DNA of 6,427 nt from Armatimonadota bacterium (GCA_003542955.1 DPJP01000512.1:9273-15699); one strand, 5' to 3'. Shown: positions 1 to 6,319, counted from the stretch's first letter. Translations and numbers: made by a program. Notes: generated from the sequence alone by a model not told the origin.

Positions 1-924
1 GCAACCTGCATCTGGACGTGCAACGGCGCGGAGGTAACGCGCTCGAAGAGCACCCTCGAGGGAGGGACCGGCTGGCTCACCTTCTCGGTGCGCAGCGACG
101 CTCCCGGCGGGCTGTCGGCCGGGGCGTGGGAGGTCACCATCACCGGCGCCCATCAGCGCGTGCTGGGCAGTGCCGCGTTCACGATGACCCAGCCGACCAC
201 TGGTACCACGCCACCGAACAACACCTCCCCCGGCCAGACCCAGAGCGTCAGCGAGTTGGTCGTCTGCCGGTCCGTGCAGAACGGTCAGCCGATAGGTGCC
301 GGGACGTCCTTCACGGGTCTCTCCGAGGTCGCGTGTCTGCTCACCTATCAGAACCTGCCCCGTCAGACGGCAACCTGCATCTGGACGTGCAACGGCGCCG
401 AGGTATCCCGCTCGGGGCGTGCTCTGGAGGGGGAGACGGGCTGGGCGAGCTTCTCGGTCCGCAGCGACGCCGGGCTGCCCGGCGGTGCGTGGGAGGTCAC
501 CATCACCGGAGCCAACCAGCGACTACTGGGGCGGAAAGCGTTCACGGTGGCCCAGCCAGCCACGAGCACTCCGCCGAGTAACACATCTGGCGGCCAGACG
601 CAGAGCGTCGGCGATCTGGTCGTCTGCCGCTCGGTGCAGAACGGCGCGCCGGTTGACCCCGGCACCGCGTTTGCCAACGCCCCCGAGATCGCCTGCCTGC
701 TGCGCTACCAGGGCCTGGGCGCGCAGACTGTGACGTGCGTCTGGACGCGGGAGCGCACCGAAGTCCTGCGCTCGCAGCGGGATGTTCAGGGCGGCAACGG
801 CTGGGTCAGCTTCTCGTTGCGGAGCGGGTCCGAGGCAAGCCTGCAGGCCGGCAGATGGGAGGTAGTTCTCACGGGCGCCGGGGGGACGGTGCTCGGGCGT
901 GGACCCTTCGCCATCGGCCAGTAG
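1..924 (+). CDS. Tandem DUF2914-like repeat protein (3' part only)
   Basis: The frame is open from base 1 and ends at TAG 922-924, so only the last 307 residues of a longer protein are visible. They form two complete and one partial repeat of about 120 residues, each a ~100-residue beta-rich domain followed by a Pro/Thr/Asn/Gly linker (about residues 64-82 and 184-202). Each domain runs: LVVCRSVQNG opening (Cys89, Cys209), an acidic-ACLL strand (Cys112, Cys232), a TCxWT strand (Cys126, Cys246), a GW-x-SFS-x-RS segment, a WEV-x-x-TG strand and a closing VLGRxxF strand. The order and spacing recall DUF2914, a domain of unknown function found in secreted or envelope proteins. I infer that match from memory. 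Paired Cys and glycine/threonine linkers suggest an extracytoplasmic multi-domain protein, but any signal peptide or enzymatic domain lies upstream of the window. No catalytic motif is visible. An alternative is a generic bacterial Ig-like repeat protein. Confidence 0.82.
   Translation, partial: ATCIWTCNGAEVTRSKSTLEGGTGWLTFSVRSDAPGGLSAGAWEVTITGAHQRVLGSAAFTMTQPTTGTTPPNNTSPGQTQSVSELVVCRSVQNGQPIGAGTSFTGLSEVACLLTYQNLPRQTATCIWTCNGAEVSRSGRALEGETGWASFSVRSDAGLPGGAWEVTITGANQRLLGRKAFTVAQPATSTPPSNTSGGQTQSVGDLVVCRSVQNGAPVDPGTAFANAPEIACLLRYQGLGAQTVTCVWTRERTEVLRSQRDVQGGNGWVSFSLRSGSEASLQAGRWEVVLTGAGGTVLGRGPFAIGQ
1..924 (+). repeat. In-frame tandem repeats of ~360-369 bp inside the repeat-protein gene
   Basis: The segment beginning at base 1 recurs at 370 with almost no change over the first ~35 bases, and again in diverged form at 730. 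The linker plus domain start at 232 recurs at 592. The periods are therefore 369 bp and 360 bp, multiples of three, so the repeats are in frame. Copies one and two share long identical runs (for example bases 1-29 with 370-398, and the GTGGGAGGTCACCATCACCG run near 126 and 489), while the third copy is clearly older. Cys130 of the middle copy is replaced by Arg250 in the last copy. Confidence 0.85.
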
Positions 925-1000
925 CCGTAGCCCTGACGGACGCCGTTCTCGGTGGCCGGGAGGACGACGCGGGCGGTAGGGCGAATCACCGCGGCAGTTG

Positions 1001-1024
1001 CCGGGCCGGATGTGTGCGGCCCGG
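1001..1024 (+). terminator. GC-rich hairpin after the repeat-protein gene (possible terminator)
   Basis: CCGGGCCG (1001-1008) pairs perfectly with CGGCCCGG (1017-1024) around an 8-base loop. It lies 77 bases after the stop of the repeat protein and 30 bases before the GH28-like start. There is no T-tract after it, so it may be a weak or Rho-assisted terminator, or a structure in the leader of the next gene. Nothing else distinctive is seen in the 925-1053 spacer. Confidence 0.35.
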
Positions 1025-1053
1025 ACAATCGCGCATAAAGCGAGGTTCTCCCA

Positions 1054-2451
1054 ATGTCTGAGACGCAGAGCCACCTGTCTGGCCTGTACGACATCCAGGC
1101 CTTCGGCGCCGTTGGTGACGGCGTCACCGTTGTGACTGAGGCCATTCAGCAGGCCGTCAATGCCTGCCACGATGCCGGTGGAGGGACCGTGCTCGTCCCG
1201 CCCGGGACATACGTAACCGGGACCGTCTACCTCAAGAGCCACGTGACGCTGCACCTGTGCAATGGGGCGAAGCTGCTGGGCAGCAGCCGCTCCGAGGACT
1301 ACAACGCCGACGACATCTTCCCGGAGAATCCGCATTTCTCGAGCGAGAACGCCAGTGGCGCGCACCTGATCATCGCCTACATGGCCGACCATGTGGCGAT
1401 CACCGGCGAGGGCGTCATCGACGGCAACAGCTCCACCTTCTTCGAGCCGCTGCCGGCCGATGAGATCACTCTCTCGTACCGGAGCAAGACCCGCAACTTC
1501 CCCATCAAGGGTTGGCGGCCCGCGCAGATGGTGTTCTTCTGCCGCTGCAGCAACGTATCTGTGCGTGACGTCTCACTCAACAACGCGCCCTACTGGACGC
1601 TGTTCTTCCTCGGTTGCCGGAGCGTGCAGGTGCGGGGCGTGCGCGTCACCAACCCGCCGCAGACCGCCAACGGCGACGGCATCGACATCGACTGCTGTCG
1701 CGAGGTCACCGTGAGCGACTGCATCATCCACTCGGGTGATGACGCCATCACGCTACGCGGCTACAACTCGCTGCTCGGTGAGCACGAGCAACCGTGCGAG
1801 CATGTCACGATCTGCAACTGCGTGCTGAGCACTCCCTGCTGCGGGATGCGTGTCGGGGTCGGGGGCGGTACGGTGCGGAACTGCACGATATCGAATCTCG
1901 TTATCAAGGATACGCGCACGGGGATCAACATCATCTCCGCATACTCGGCGAAGTGGGCCGGGGTCACCATCGAGAACGTGCGCTTCTCGAACGTCAGCAT
2001 GGACACGGTTGTGCCGCTCAACATCCTGCTGGGGGAGCATGCCAGGCCGCCGGCGGCAGTCCGCGACCTTTCTTTCTCCCACCTTCGGGCAATCGGCCGG
2101 CAGGGCAGCTACATCGGGGGAAACGAGGGTCAGCATATCAGCGGCATCCACCTGCACGAGGTGGACTTGGTAATGACGGGCAACGACGTCGACCAGGGCT
2201 TCGCCGAGAAGACCCCATCGCCTACCGGAAGCAACGGAGTCCCGGCGGCCCTGTGGGTGAGGCATGTTGACGGCCTGCGGCTGAGTGGTCTGCGTGTCGA
2301 GTGGCAGGCGGCGGGAGATGCCTGGCTGGCCGGCATCGTCGTCGAGCGCAGCGGCGGCGTGAGCCTGTCGGAGCTCGAGGTCCCACCTCCGGCGGGAGCC
2401 GCCGGTGAGAGCGTTCGCATTGAGCAGGTACGTGATGTGAGAGTGCGCTGA
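1054..2451 (+). CDS. GH28-like right-handed beta-helix protein (polygalacturonase-related)
   Basis: A 465-residue protein. The N-terminus (residues 12-85) is the classic Pectate_lyase_3/GH28 opening: YDIQAFGAVGDG, an AIQQAVNAC helix, GGGTVLVPPGTY, then a TVYLKSHVTL strand. Residues 105-350 are short parallel-helix rungs with repeated hydrophobic-N/D-V strands. GH28 enzymes hydrolyse alpha-galacturonan or rhamnogalacturonan bonds using a catalytic Asp trio. Here NGDGID (206-211) stands where NTDGID is usual and SGDD (227-230) is retained, but the usual GHG is CCGM (262-265) and the usual RIK region reads GINII. Fourteen Cys are present, twelve of them between residues 163 and 277. There is no signal peptide, so it is probably cytoplasmic. 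The start ATG has GAGG at 1042-1045, eight bases upstream. Fold membership is near certain. Activity and substrate are not: it could be a hydrolase of another uronic-acid glycan, a lyase or an epimerase-like relative. Confidence 0.88.
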   Translation: MSETQSHLSGLYDIQAFGAVGDGVTVVTEAIQQAVNACHDAGGGTVLVPPGTYVTGTVYLKSHVTLHLCNGAKLLGSSRSEDYNADDIFPENPHFSSENASGAHLIIAYMADHVAITGEGVIDGNSSTFFEPLPADEITLSYRSKTRNFPIKGWRPAQMVFFCRCSNVSVRDVSLNNAPYWTLFFLGCRSVQVRGVRVTNPPQTANGDGIDIDCCREVTVSDCIIHSGDDAITLRGYNSLLGEHEQPCEHVTICNCVLSTPCCGMRVGVGGGTVRNCTISNLVIKDTRTGINIISAYSAKWAGVTIENVRFSNVSMDTVVPLNILLGEHARPPAAVRDLSFSHLRAIGRQGSYIGGNEGQHISGIHLHEVDLVMTGNDVDQGFAEKTPSPTGSNGVPAALWVRHVDGLRLSGLRVEWQAAGDAWLAGIVVERSGGVSLSELEVPPPAGAAGESVRIEQVRDVRVR

Positions 2452-2538
2452 GCGCGGCGGCAAAGACCTTGCGCTCATGACCGGTATTGGCATACTATTG
2501 CGTGGTCTGGGATGTGCATGGGACGCGGCGGGCGACGA

Positions 2539-2561
2539 CGCGGCGCCGGAGAGGCGCCGCG
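2539..2561 (+). terminator. Strong GC hairpin after the GH28-like gene
   Basis: CGCGGCGCC (2539-2547) and GGCGCCGCG (2553-2561) form a perfect 9-bp stem around a GGAGA loop, 87 bases after the GH28-like stop and just upstream of the proposed lipoprotein promoter. No T-run follows, so it is not a textbook intrinsic terminator. Its position between two transcription units still favours a role in ending or insulating transcription. The rest of 2452-2620 holds no gene I can support. Confidence 0.4.
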
Positions 2562-2569
2562 CACGTCAC

Positions 2570-2598
2570 CTGACAGCGTCTGGTTGGTGAGATGTAAC
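2570..2598 (+). promoter_or_regulatory. Candidate sigma70-type promoter for the lipoprotein gene
   Basis: CTGACA at 2570-2575 (5 of 6 to TTGACA) is separated by exactly 17 bases from TGTAAC at 2593-2598 (4 of 6 to TATAAT). It would start transcription near 2605, just ahead of the ribosome-binding site at 2612-2617. It lies directly downstream of the GC hairpin, as expected for a new transcription unit. It was found by eye and matches of this quality also occur by chance. Confidence 0.4.
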
Positions 2599-2620
2599 AA
2601 AATCGAGGTACGAGGAGCCG

Positions 2621-3163
2621 ATGATGTACAAGAGATTGTTGCTTGCGGTCGTTCTGTTGTTGATGGTGTCGGTGATCATGACGTCATGCGCGAAGAAGGC
2701 AGACTCGGAATTGGTGTCCACGCCGCCGGAGCTTCCGCCGGTCGAGGACCCCGCCGGGCCGCCGCCGGGGGAGACCGAGCCGGCGACTGCAGACGTGCCT
2801 GATGCCGACGCAGTTGTAGAGCAGGTCGGCGCGCCACTGTACGAGGGCGCCGAGGCCGGTACAGTTGAGGTCAAGGAAGGCGACACAGTCGCGACCTTCT
2901 TCACAACCGCGACCTACGCCGACGTGAAGGCGTTCTACATGGAGAAACTCGCGGCCCCCGACTGGTCGAACAACGGCTTCGAGATGGGCGCCATGGGTGG
3001 CGACGAGTGGGAGTTCAAGAGCGCCGACGAGAGCAAGCTCGTGCTCGTCAAGCGCGACTCCGGTGCGGACAAGACCGAGGTCAGATTCACCGTCAAGGCC
3101 GCCGCTGAGGCTGCTCCCGCGGAGGGCGACGCTCCCGCGGAAGGCGGCCCCGCGACCCCGTAG
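2621..3163 (+). CDS. Small lipoprotein with C-terminal alpha/beta domain, function unknown
   Basis: A 180-residue protein. Residues 3-5 (YKR) are the positive n-region, 6-20 a hydrophobic helix, and Cys23 in MTSC is the likely lipidated residue (a loose lipobox). After Cys23 come a charged patch, a Pro/Glu-rich linker (about 34-60) and a domain at about 64-160. That domain has a PLYEGAEAGTVEVKEGD opening, a TVATFFTT strand, an ADVKAFYMEKL helix, then strands ending in KTEVRFTV. This layout (a Y-x-GA start, a strand, a VxxFY helix) is familiar from many small bacterial lipoproteins of unknown role, but I cannot name the family. The tail (161-180) is Ala/Glu/Pro-rich and carries a short repeat of APAEG/APAEGG type. 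GAGGAG at 2612-2617 is 3 bases from ATG 2621 but 6 from ATG 2624, so translation may begin at the second ATG (179 residues). It appears to be monocistronic, anchored in a membrane and facing outward. Confidence 0.85.
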   Translation: MMYKRLLLAVVLLLMVSVIMTSCAKKADSELVSTPPELPPVEDPAGPPPGETEPATADVPDADAVVEQVGAPLYEGAEAGTVEVKEGDTVATFFTTATYADVKAFYMEKLAAPDWSNNGFEMGAMGGDEWEFKSADESKLVLVKRDSGADKTEVRFTVKAAAEAAPAEGDAPAEGGPATP

Positions 3164-3198
3164 TGTCGGCATCTGCCGGTATGTATCAGTGAACCGAG

Positions 3199-3230
3199 GG
3201 CCCGTCGGTCTGCAGACCGACGGGCCTTTC
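3199..3230 (+). terminator. Intrinsic terminator of the lipoprotein gene
   Basis: Bases 3199-3226 are a perfect 28-base palindrome. As RNA it gives a 12-bp stem GGCCCGTCGGTC/GACCGACGGGCC with a TGCA loop, followed at once by TTTCT. It lies 35 bases after the lipoprotein stop and 91 before the fucosidase start, so it separates those two genes. The T-tract is short but the stem is very stable. Confidence 0.85.
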
Positions 3231-3317
3231 TGCCTCTCATCCCCCACAACATGTAGACGACGGCTCCCGCGCTCAACACGCCGCCGCGGACCGACGTCGA
3301 ATGCGGAGGTGTCAGAT

Positions 3318-4595
3318 ATGATCGCACGCTTCGGTGATGACCGCGACTGGTTCTTCTCCCACCGCCTCGGTCTGTTCGTACACTGGGGCATCTACGCTCT
3401 GGGCAAGTGGCACGAGCAGGAGCAGTTCCGGTTTCCGCTCCCCCGTGATGTCTACGCCCGGCGCATCAGCGAGTTCAACCCCGTCGAGTTTGAGCCCGAC
3501 GCATGGCTCGACGCAGCCGAAGCAGCGGGCATGAGCTACGTCTGCTTCACGACCAAGCACGTAGACGGCTTCTGCATGTGGGATAGCGCGGAGACGCAAT
3601 ACAAGGTCACGAACACGCCCTACGGCCGCGATGTACTCGCAATGCTGGCCGAGGCCTGCGACAGGCGCGGCTTCCCGCTGTGCCTGTACTACTCGATCGC
3701 CGACATGCACCACCCCAACTACCCCAACGCCGGGCGGTCCTACGAGTTGCCGCAGCCGGCCCCCGGCGACGAACCAGACCTTGAACGCTATCTCCAGTAC
3801 GTCGAGGCACAAGTGCGGGAGTTGTGTACGCAATACGGCAAGATAGGCGGTTTCTGGTGGGATGCCAATGTACTGCGTCACCGCGATCCGAGGTTCCGTG
3901 AACTGATCCATTCCCTGCAGCCCGGCGCCGTCATCAACGGCCGCGGCTTCGACGGGCAGTGGCCCGAGGAGGAAGCAGGCGACTTCGGCACCCCCGAGCG
4001 TGGCCATATCGACGAATTGGGCGCCGGGCTCCGCGCATACACCCAGCCGACCGAGGCCTGTCAGTCGGTGGGAGTGCAGAGCTGGGGGTACCGTGAGTTC
4101 GAGGACTACTATGCGACCGCCTTCCTGATCCGGAGCATCGACGGCGTTCTGGCCAGAGGCGGCAACTACCTGCTCAACGTCGGCCCCACGGCCGAGGGTA
4201 TCTTCCCGCCTGAGGCGCTCGAGATTCTCGCGGCTATCGGGCACTGGTACACGCCGGTGCGGGAGAGCTTCGAGCAGGCGGAGCCGGCCTCAGAACTGAC
4301 CACCAATCGCGAGGTGCTGCTGACACAACGTGACAACGTAGTGTATGTGCACATCCATGAGCCGCCCACGAGCCGCGCAGTGGTTCTCGCACCGCTGGCG
4401 GCACAACCTCTACGCGCCACGCTGCTGAACACCGGCGAGCCGGTGCAGACGCGCCTTGAGCGCCTGCCCTCGCACGCGCCGGCTTCGCTTGCGCCGTGCC
4501 TGCGCTTGTATGACCTGCCGGTGGACCGACACCCCGATACGGCATTGGTAGTCAGGCTGGAGTTTGATGCATCCCTCCCGGATACGCACACGTAG
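3318..4595 (+). CDS. Alpha-L-fucosidase, glycoside hydrolase family 29
   Basis: A 425-residue protein. Family GH29 removes terminal alpha-L-fucose with retention of configuration, using an Asp nucleophile. The catalytic barrel covers about residues 1-318. It has FFSHRLGLFVHWGIYALGKW (12-31), TKHVDGFCMWDS (79-90, where the family usually reads KHHDGF), GGFWWDA (177-183) with Asp182 as likely nucleophile, DFGTPERG (222-229), a TEACQS...SWGY block (245-258, equivalent to the usual WETC..SWGY) and GGNYLLNVGPTAEGIFP (281-297). Glu227 and Glu246 are candidates for the acid/base. Residues about 320-418 form a beta-sandwich C-terminal domain. GGAGGT at 3305-3310 is 7 bases before ATG 3318, fixing the start. 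The frame is open further upstream, but that part overlaps the lipoprotein gene and the terminator. There is no signal peptide, so it probably trims imported oligosaccharides in the cytoplasm. The His-to-Val change at 82 is the only oddity in the core. Confidence 0.93.
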   Translation: MIARFGDDRDWFFSHRLGLFVHWGIYALGKWHEQEQFRFPLPRDVYARRISEFNPVEFEPDAWLDAAEAAGMSYVCFTTKHVDGFCMWDSAETQYKVTNTPYGRDVLAMLAEACDRRGFPLCLYYSIADMHHPNYPNAGRSYELPQPAPGDEPDLERYLQYVEAQVRELCTQYGKIGGFWWDANVLRHRDPRFRELIHSLQPGAVINGRGFDGQWPEEEAGDFGTPERGHIDELGAGLRAYTQPTEACQSVGVQSWGYREFEDYYATAFLIRSIDGVLARGGNYLLNVGPTAEGIFPPEALEILAAIGHWYTPVRESFEQAEPASELTTNREVLLTQRDNVVYVHIHEPPTSRAVVLAPLAAQPLRATLLNTGEPVQTRLERLPSHAPASLAPCLRLYDLPVDRHPDTALVVRLEFDASLPDTHT

Positions 4596-4596
4596 G

Positions 4597-4636
4597 CCGC
4601 GGTGTGACCGCGGTCCACACGGAGGGGTGTGACCGC
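4597..4636 (+). repeat. Palindrome and direct repeat after the fucosidase gene
   Basis: GTGTG and CACAC (4602-4606, 4616-4620) flank the palindrome ACCGCGGT (4607-4614), giving a near-perfect inverted repeat with one unpaired C. The 11-mer GGTGTGACCGC occurs at 4601-4611 and again at 4626-4636, a period of 25 bases. It begins one base after the fucosidase stop codon. It may be an operator-like site or a weak terminator, but no T-tract is present. Confidence 0.4.
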
Positions 4637-4660
4637 CATGCGGCGAACCAGACTCCACCA

Positions 4661-4750
4661 GCATCGGCCGCTGCCCCTGGGCATGCAGCGATTGCCCCGG
4701 TGGTATCCGGCCGATGCAGCCTCGGTACCGTCTTCGGGTATTGGCTGCAT
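4661..4750 (+). promoter_or_regulatory. Possible structured leader with two alternative folds
   Basis: Fold A: GCATCGGCC (4661-4669) pairs with GGCCGATGC (4709-4717), enclosing a hairpin GCTGC/GCAGC (4670-4674, 4685-4689) and a weaker one at 4690-4707, so a three-way junction is possible. Fold B: ATGCAGCC (4714-4721) pairs with GGCTGCAT (4743-4750), with an inner TACC/GGTA stem (4726-4729, 4737-4740). The two folds share 4714-4717 and so exclude each other. The site ends 16 bases before the GGGGGAG ribosome-binding site of the next gene. No known riboswitch class is recognised, and GC-rich sequence gives such pairings by chance, so this is tentative. Confidence 0.25.
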
Positions 4751-4779
4751 GCGCGGTGTGTGCTTGGGGGAGTGGGTGA

Positions 4780-4986
4780 GTGGGTACGCATAGACAGAGC
4801 GAACCGGGTATGCGTGTTGAGCAGCATCCGCAGCCGCCCCGCCGTTCACGTCTGCGACGAGAGCTGGTGAGCTTCACCGCTCTCGGGGTGCTCGGGGTGG
4901 TGGCGGCATACCTTAGCATCAGGGTCCCGGAGACCGACGTATACATCGACATGCGCTGGACATTCGGGTTGATGGGTTTTTCTTGA
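4780..4986 (+). pseudogene. Membrane protein gene truncated by IS insertion (N-terminal 67 codons)
   Basis: GTG at 4780 has GGGGGAG at 4766-4772, seven bases upstream; ATG 4810 is an alternative start with a poorer site. The product has an Arg/Pro-rich cytoplasmic head (about residues 12-27), a hydrophobic segment LVSFTALGVLGVVAAYLSI (29-47) that looks like a first transmembrane helix, then a VPETDVYIDMRWTFGLMGF stretch that reads like the start of a conserved membrane sensor domain. The frame then runs into the insertion sequence: the T at 4984 and the GA of the element make the TGA stop. The gene therefore looks native up to the junction and has lost its remainder, which should continue beyond the right end of the element, outside the window. 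The family is not recognised. A sensor kinase, a cyclic-nucleotide enzyme or a transporter are all possible. Confidence 0.6.
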
Positions 4987-5025
4987 GTATGTCCCAGATT
5001 CAGTGGAAGGTTGGGCGGCTCTCTC
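4985..5025 (+). repeat. Left terminal inverted repeat of the IS
   Basis: It has an outer block with TGTCCCA at 4990-4996 and GGAAGGTTG at 5005-5013, then the inner block GGCGGCTCTCTC at 5014-5025. All three have counterparts in inverted orientation at the right end. The left copy is 41 bases against 50 on the right, because 9 bases between GTTG and the inner block are missing here. It lies on the 3' side of the transposase gene, 13 bases from its stop. Confidence 0.75.
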
Positions 5026-5038
5026 GTAGGTGCACCGT

Positions 5039-6319
5039 TTACGCGACCGCCACCTCCTCCTGTGTTTGTGGCTCATTGAGTGCGGCCTTGAGCGCCCAGA
5101 GTTCCTGGTAGCCAATGATGCGGCGGAAGTGCTTCTCAGTGGTCAGCAGCGCTGTTGCCGCCCATCTCAGCACCATGGCGCCGTCTTTCCAGCGAGTGAC
5201 ACGACGTGTCCGCAGGCGAACGCCTGCTGAAGGGCTCTCCACGATGTTGGTCGTCCCCAGGCAGCGCCGCAACTTCGGTGGAAGACCCAGCCGGTTGATG
5301 GTGAAGGTCTCCTCGAGCCCTTCAAGCAAGCTCACAGCCGCCGAAGGATACTCGCTTTGCAGCCACCGTGCCTGTTGCTGCAGTTTGGCCATCCCTTCTC
5401 TGGGGTCCAGCCGATAGGCAGCCTTCATCACTGACTTGACCTGGTCTTTGAGCTCTTTGGGCAGGTAGCCCATCACGTTCTCGATCTTGTGATTGCGGCA
5501 GCGTTGCACCGGGTTGTCGGCTCCGAACACTGCGTCAATCCCTGCCCTGAGAGCCTTCGACCCGTCGATCACAAACAGGCGCCGACGAGATGGGCTCACT
5601 CCTCGCGATACCAGGTCGGTCAGCAGATCCGTGACCACCACGGCGTTCTCACTGGCTCCTTCGCGCAGTCCCAGCACGTGCTTGCGACCGTCTGAATCGA
5701 CGCCTATGGCCGCCAGAACGTGGTGTGCGCCGAAACGCACCCCATCAATGTAGACGGCCAGCAGGTCGATTCCGTCGAAGCACCGCTCTGCCAGCGCCTG
5801 GAGCTGCTCTGCGCTTGCCTCGACGAACTCACGGCTCACACTCGACTTGCTGATCCCACAACTCTCGGCCATCTCCGGGACGACACGCGCGTAGTTGCGC
5901 GTGCTCACACCGCTCATCAGAATGGTCGCCAGCTTCGCACGCAGGTGGGTGTCATCCTGCATCGCTTCGTACGCAGGGATCGCCACCTCCGCTTCAGGCC
6001 CTCCCTGCTTCTTGCGCAGCCGAGGCTTCTGCACCCGGATCTTCTGCGTCGACAGGCACACTGTGCCCTGCTGCCTCCCGTGCCTGCGAACGTCCCCTCC
6101 GGCCTTCCCCCGGTGAGGCGGACCAACAATCTGCTGGGCCGACAACTCCAACACCGCCTCCAGTGCCGCCCGGCCCAGCACGTTGATGAAATCGTCAACC
6201 GCCATCGTCCCCTGCTCGATCAACTCCAGCATCGGCAGCAGCAACTGACCGTTCTGCGACAGGTACTCGCTCAAAGCCCTTGTGTCTTCACCGTCCACAA
6301 TCTGGTATACTCCACTCAC
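5039..6319 (-). CDS. IS256-family (MULE-type) DDE transposase
   Basis: A 426-residue protein of normal length for the family. It cuts and joins the element ends with an RNase H-fold DDE triad: Asp192 in YIDG, Asp252 in VIDGSK, and Glu361 in TTNIVES, 108 residues after the second Asp as typical for IS256. The family's C/D(2)H signature is present as CRNH (Cys274, His277) following the second Asp. An N-terminal basic region (about 68-105, with RRHGRQQG and KPRLRKK) and an SKSSVSREF helix (157-165) are likely DNA-contacting parts. The start is GTG (6317-6319) with AGGAG at 6333-6329, nine bases upstream on the minus strand. The stop TAA is at 5041-5039. No frameshift or internal stop is seen, so the copy looks intact and potentially active. 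One departure from the family is SPSAGVRLR after the Glu, where an Asn usually precedes the Arg block. Confidence 0.95.
   Translation of the reverse strand: MSGVYQIVDGEDTRALSEYLSQNGQLLLPMLELIEQGTMAVDDFINVLGRAALEAVLELSAQQIVGPPHRGKAGGDVRRHGRQQGTVCLSTQKIRVQKPRLRKKQGGPEAEVAIPAYEAMQDDTHLRAKLATILMSGVSTRNYARVVPEMAESCGISKSSVSREFVEASAEQLQALAERCFDGIDLLAVYIDGVRFGAHHVLAAIGVDSDGRKHVLGLREGASENAVVVTDLLTDLVSRGVSPSRRRLFVIDGSKALRAGIDAVFGADNPVQRCRNHKIENVMGYLPKELKDQVKSVMKAAYRLDPREGMAKLQQQARWLQSEYPSAAVSLLEGLEETFTINRLGLPPKLRRCLGTTNIVESPSAGVRLRTRRVTRWKDGAMVLRWAATALLTTEKHFRRIIGYQELWALKAALNEPQTQEEVAVA

Noticed and set aside
523..1392. 289-codon minus-strand open frame across the repeat protein and GH28-like gene
   Set aside because: It spans two plus-strand genes with recognisable homology and its translation is low in normal protein features. 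It is a shadow of high-GC codon use.
1753..2493. 246-codon minus-strand open frame opposite the GH28-like gene
   Set aside because: It is antisense to a clear coding region and has no recognisable domain or ribosome-binding site.
2512..2802. 96-codon plus-strand frame overlapping the lipoprotein start
   Set aside because: It runs through the GC hairpin and promoter and overlaps the clear lipoprotein signal sequence in another frame.
2997..3317. Upstream extension of the fucosidase reading frame into the lipoprotein gene
   Set aside because: It overlaps the lipoprotein CDS and the terminator, is rich in Ser/Arg/Pro as expected for an off-frame of GC-rich DNA, and GH29 homology with a good GGAGGT site begins at 3318.
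3312..4244. 310-codon minus-strand open frame opposite the fucosidase
   Set aside because: The plus strand carries unmistakable GH29 motifs here. The antisense frame is long only because of GC-rich third positions.
4166..4849. 227-codon minus-strand open frame over the fucosidase end and spacer
   Set aside because: Half of it is antisense to GH29, it is rich in Arg/Ser/Cys, and it has no domain I can recognise.
4604..4870. 88-codon plus-strand frame in the spacer
   Set aside because: It has no ribosome-binding site, no recognisable protein, and overlaps the better-supported start at 4780 in another frame.
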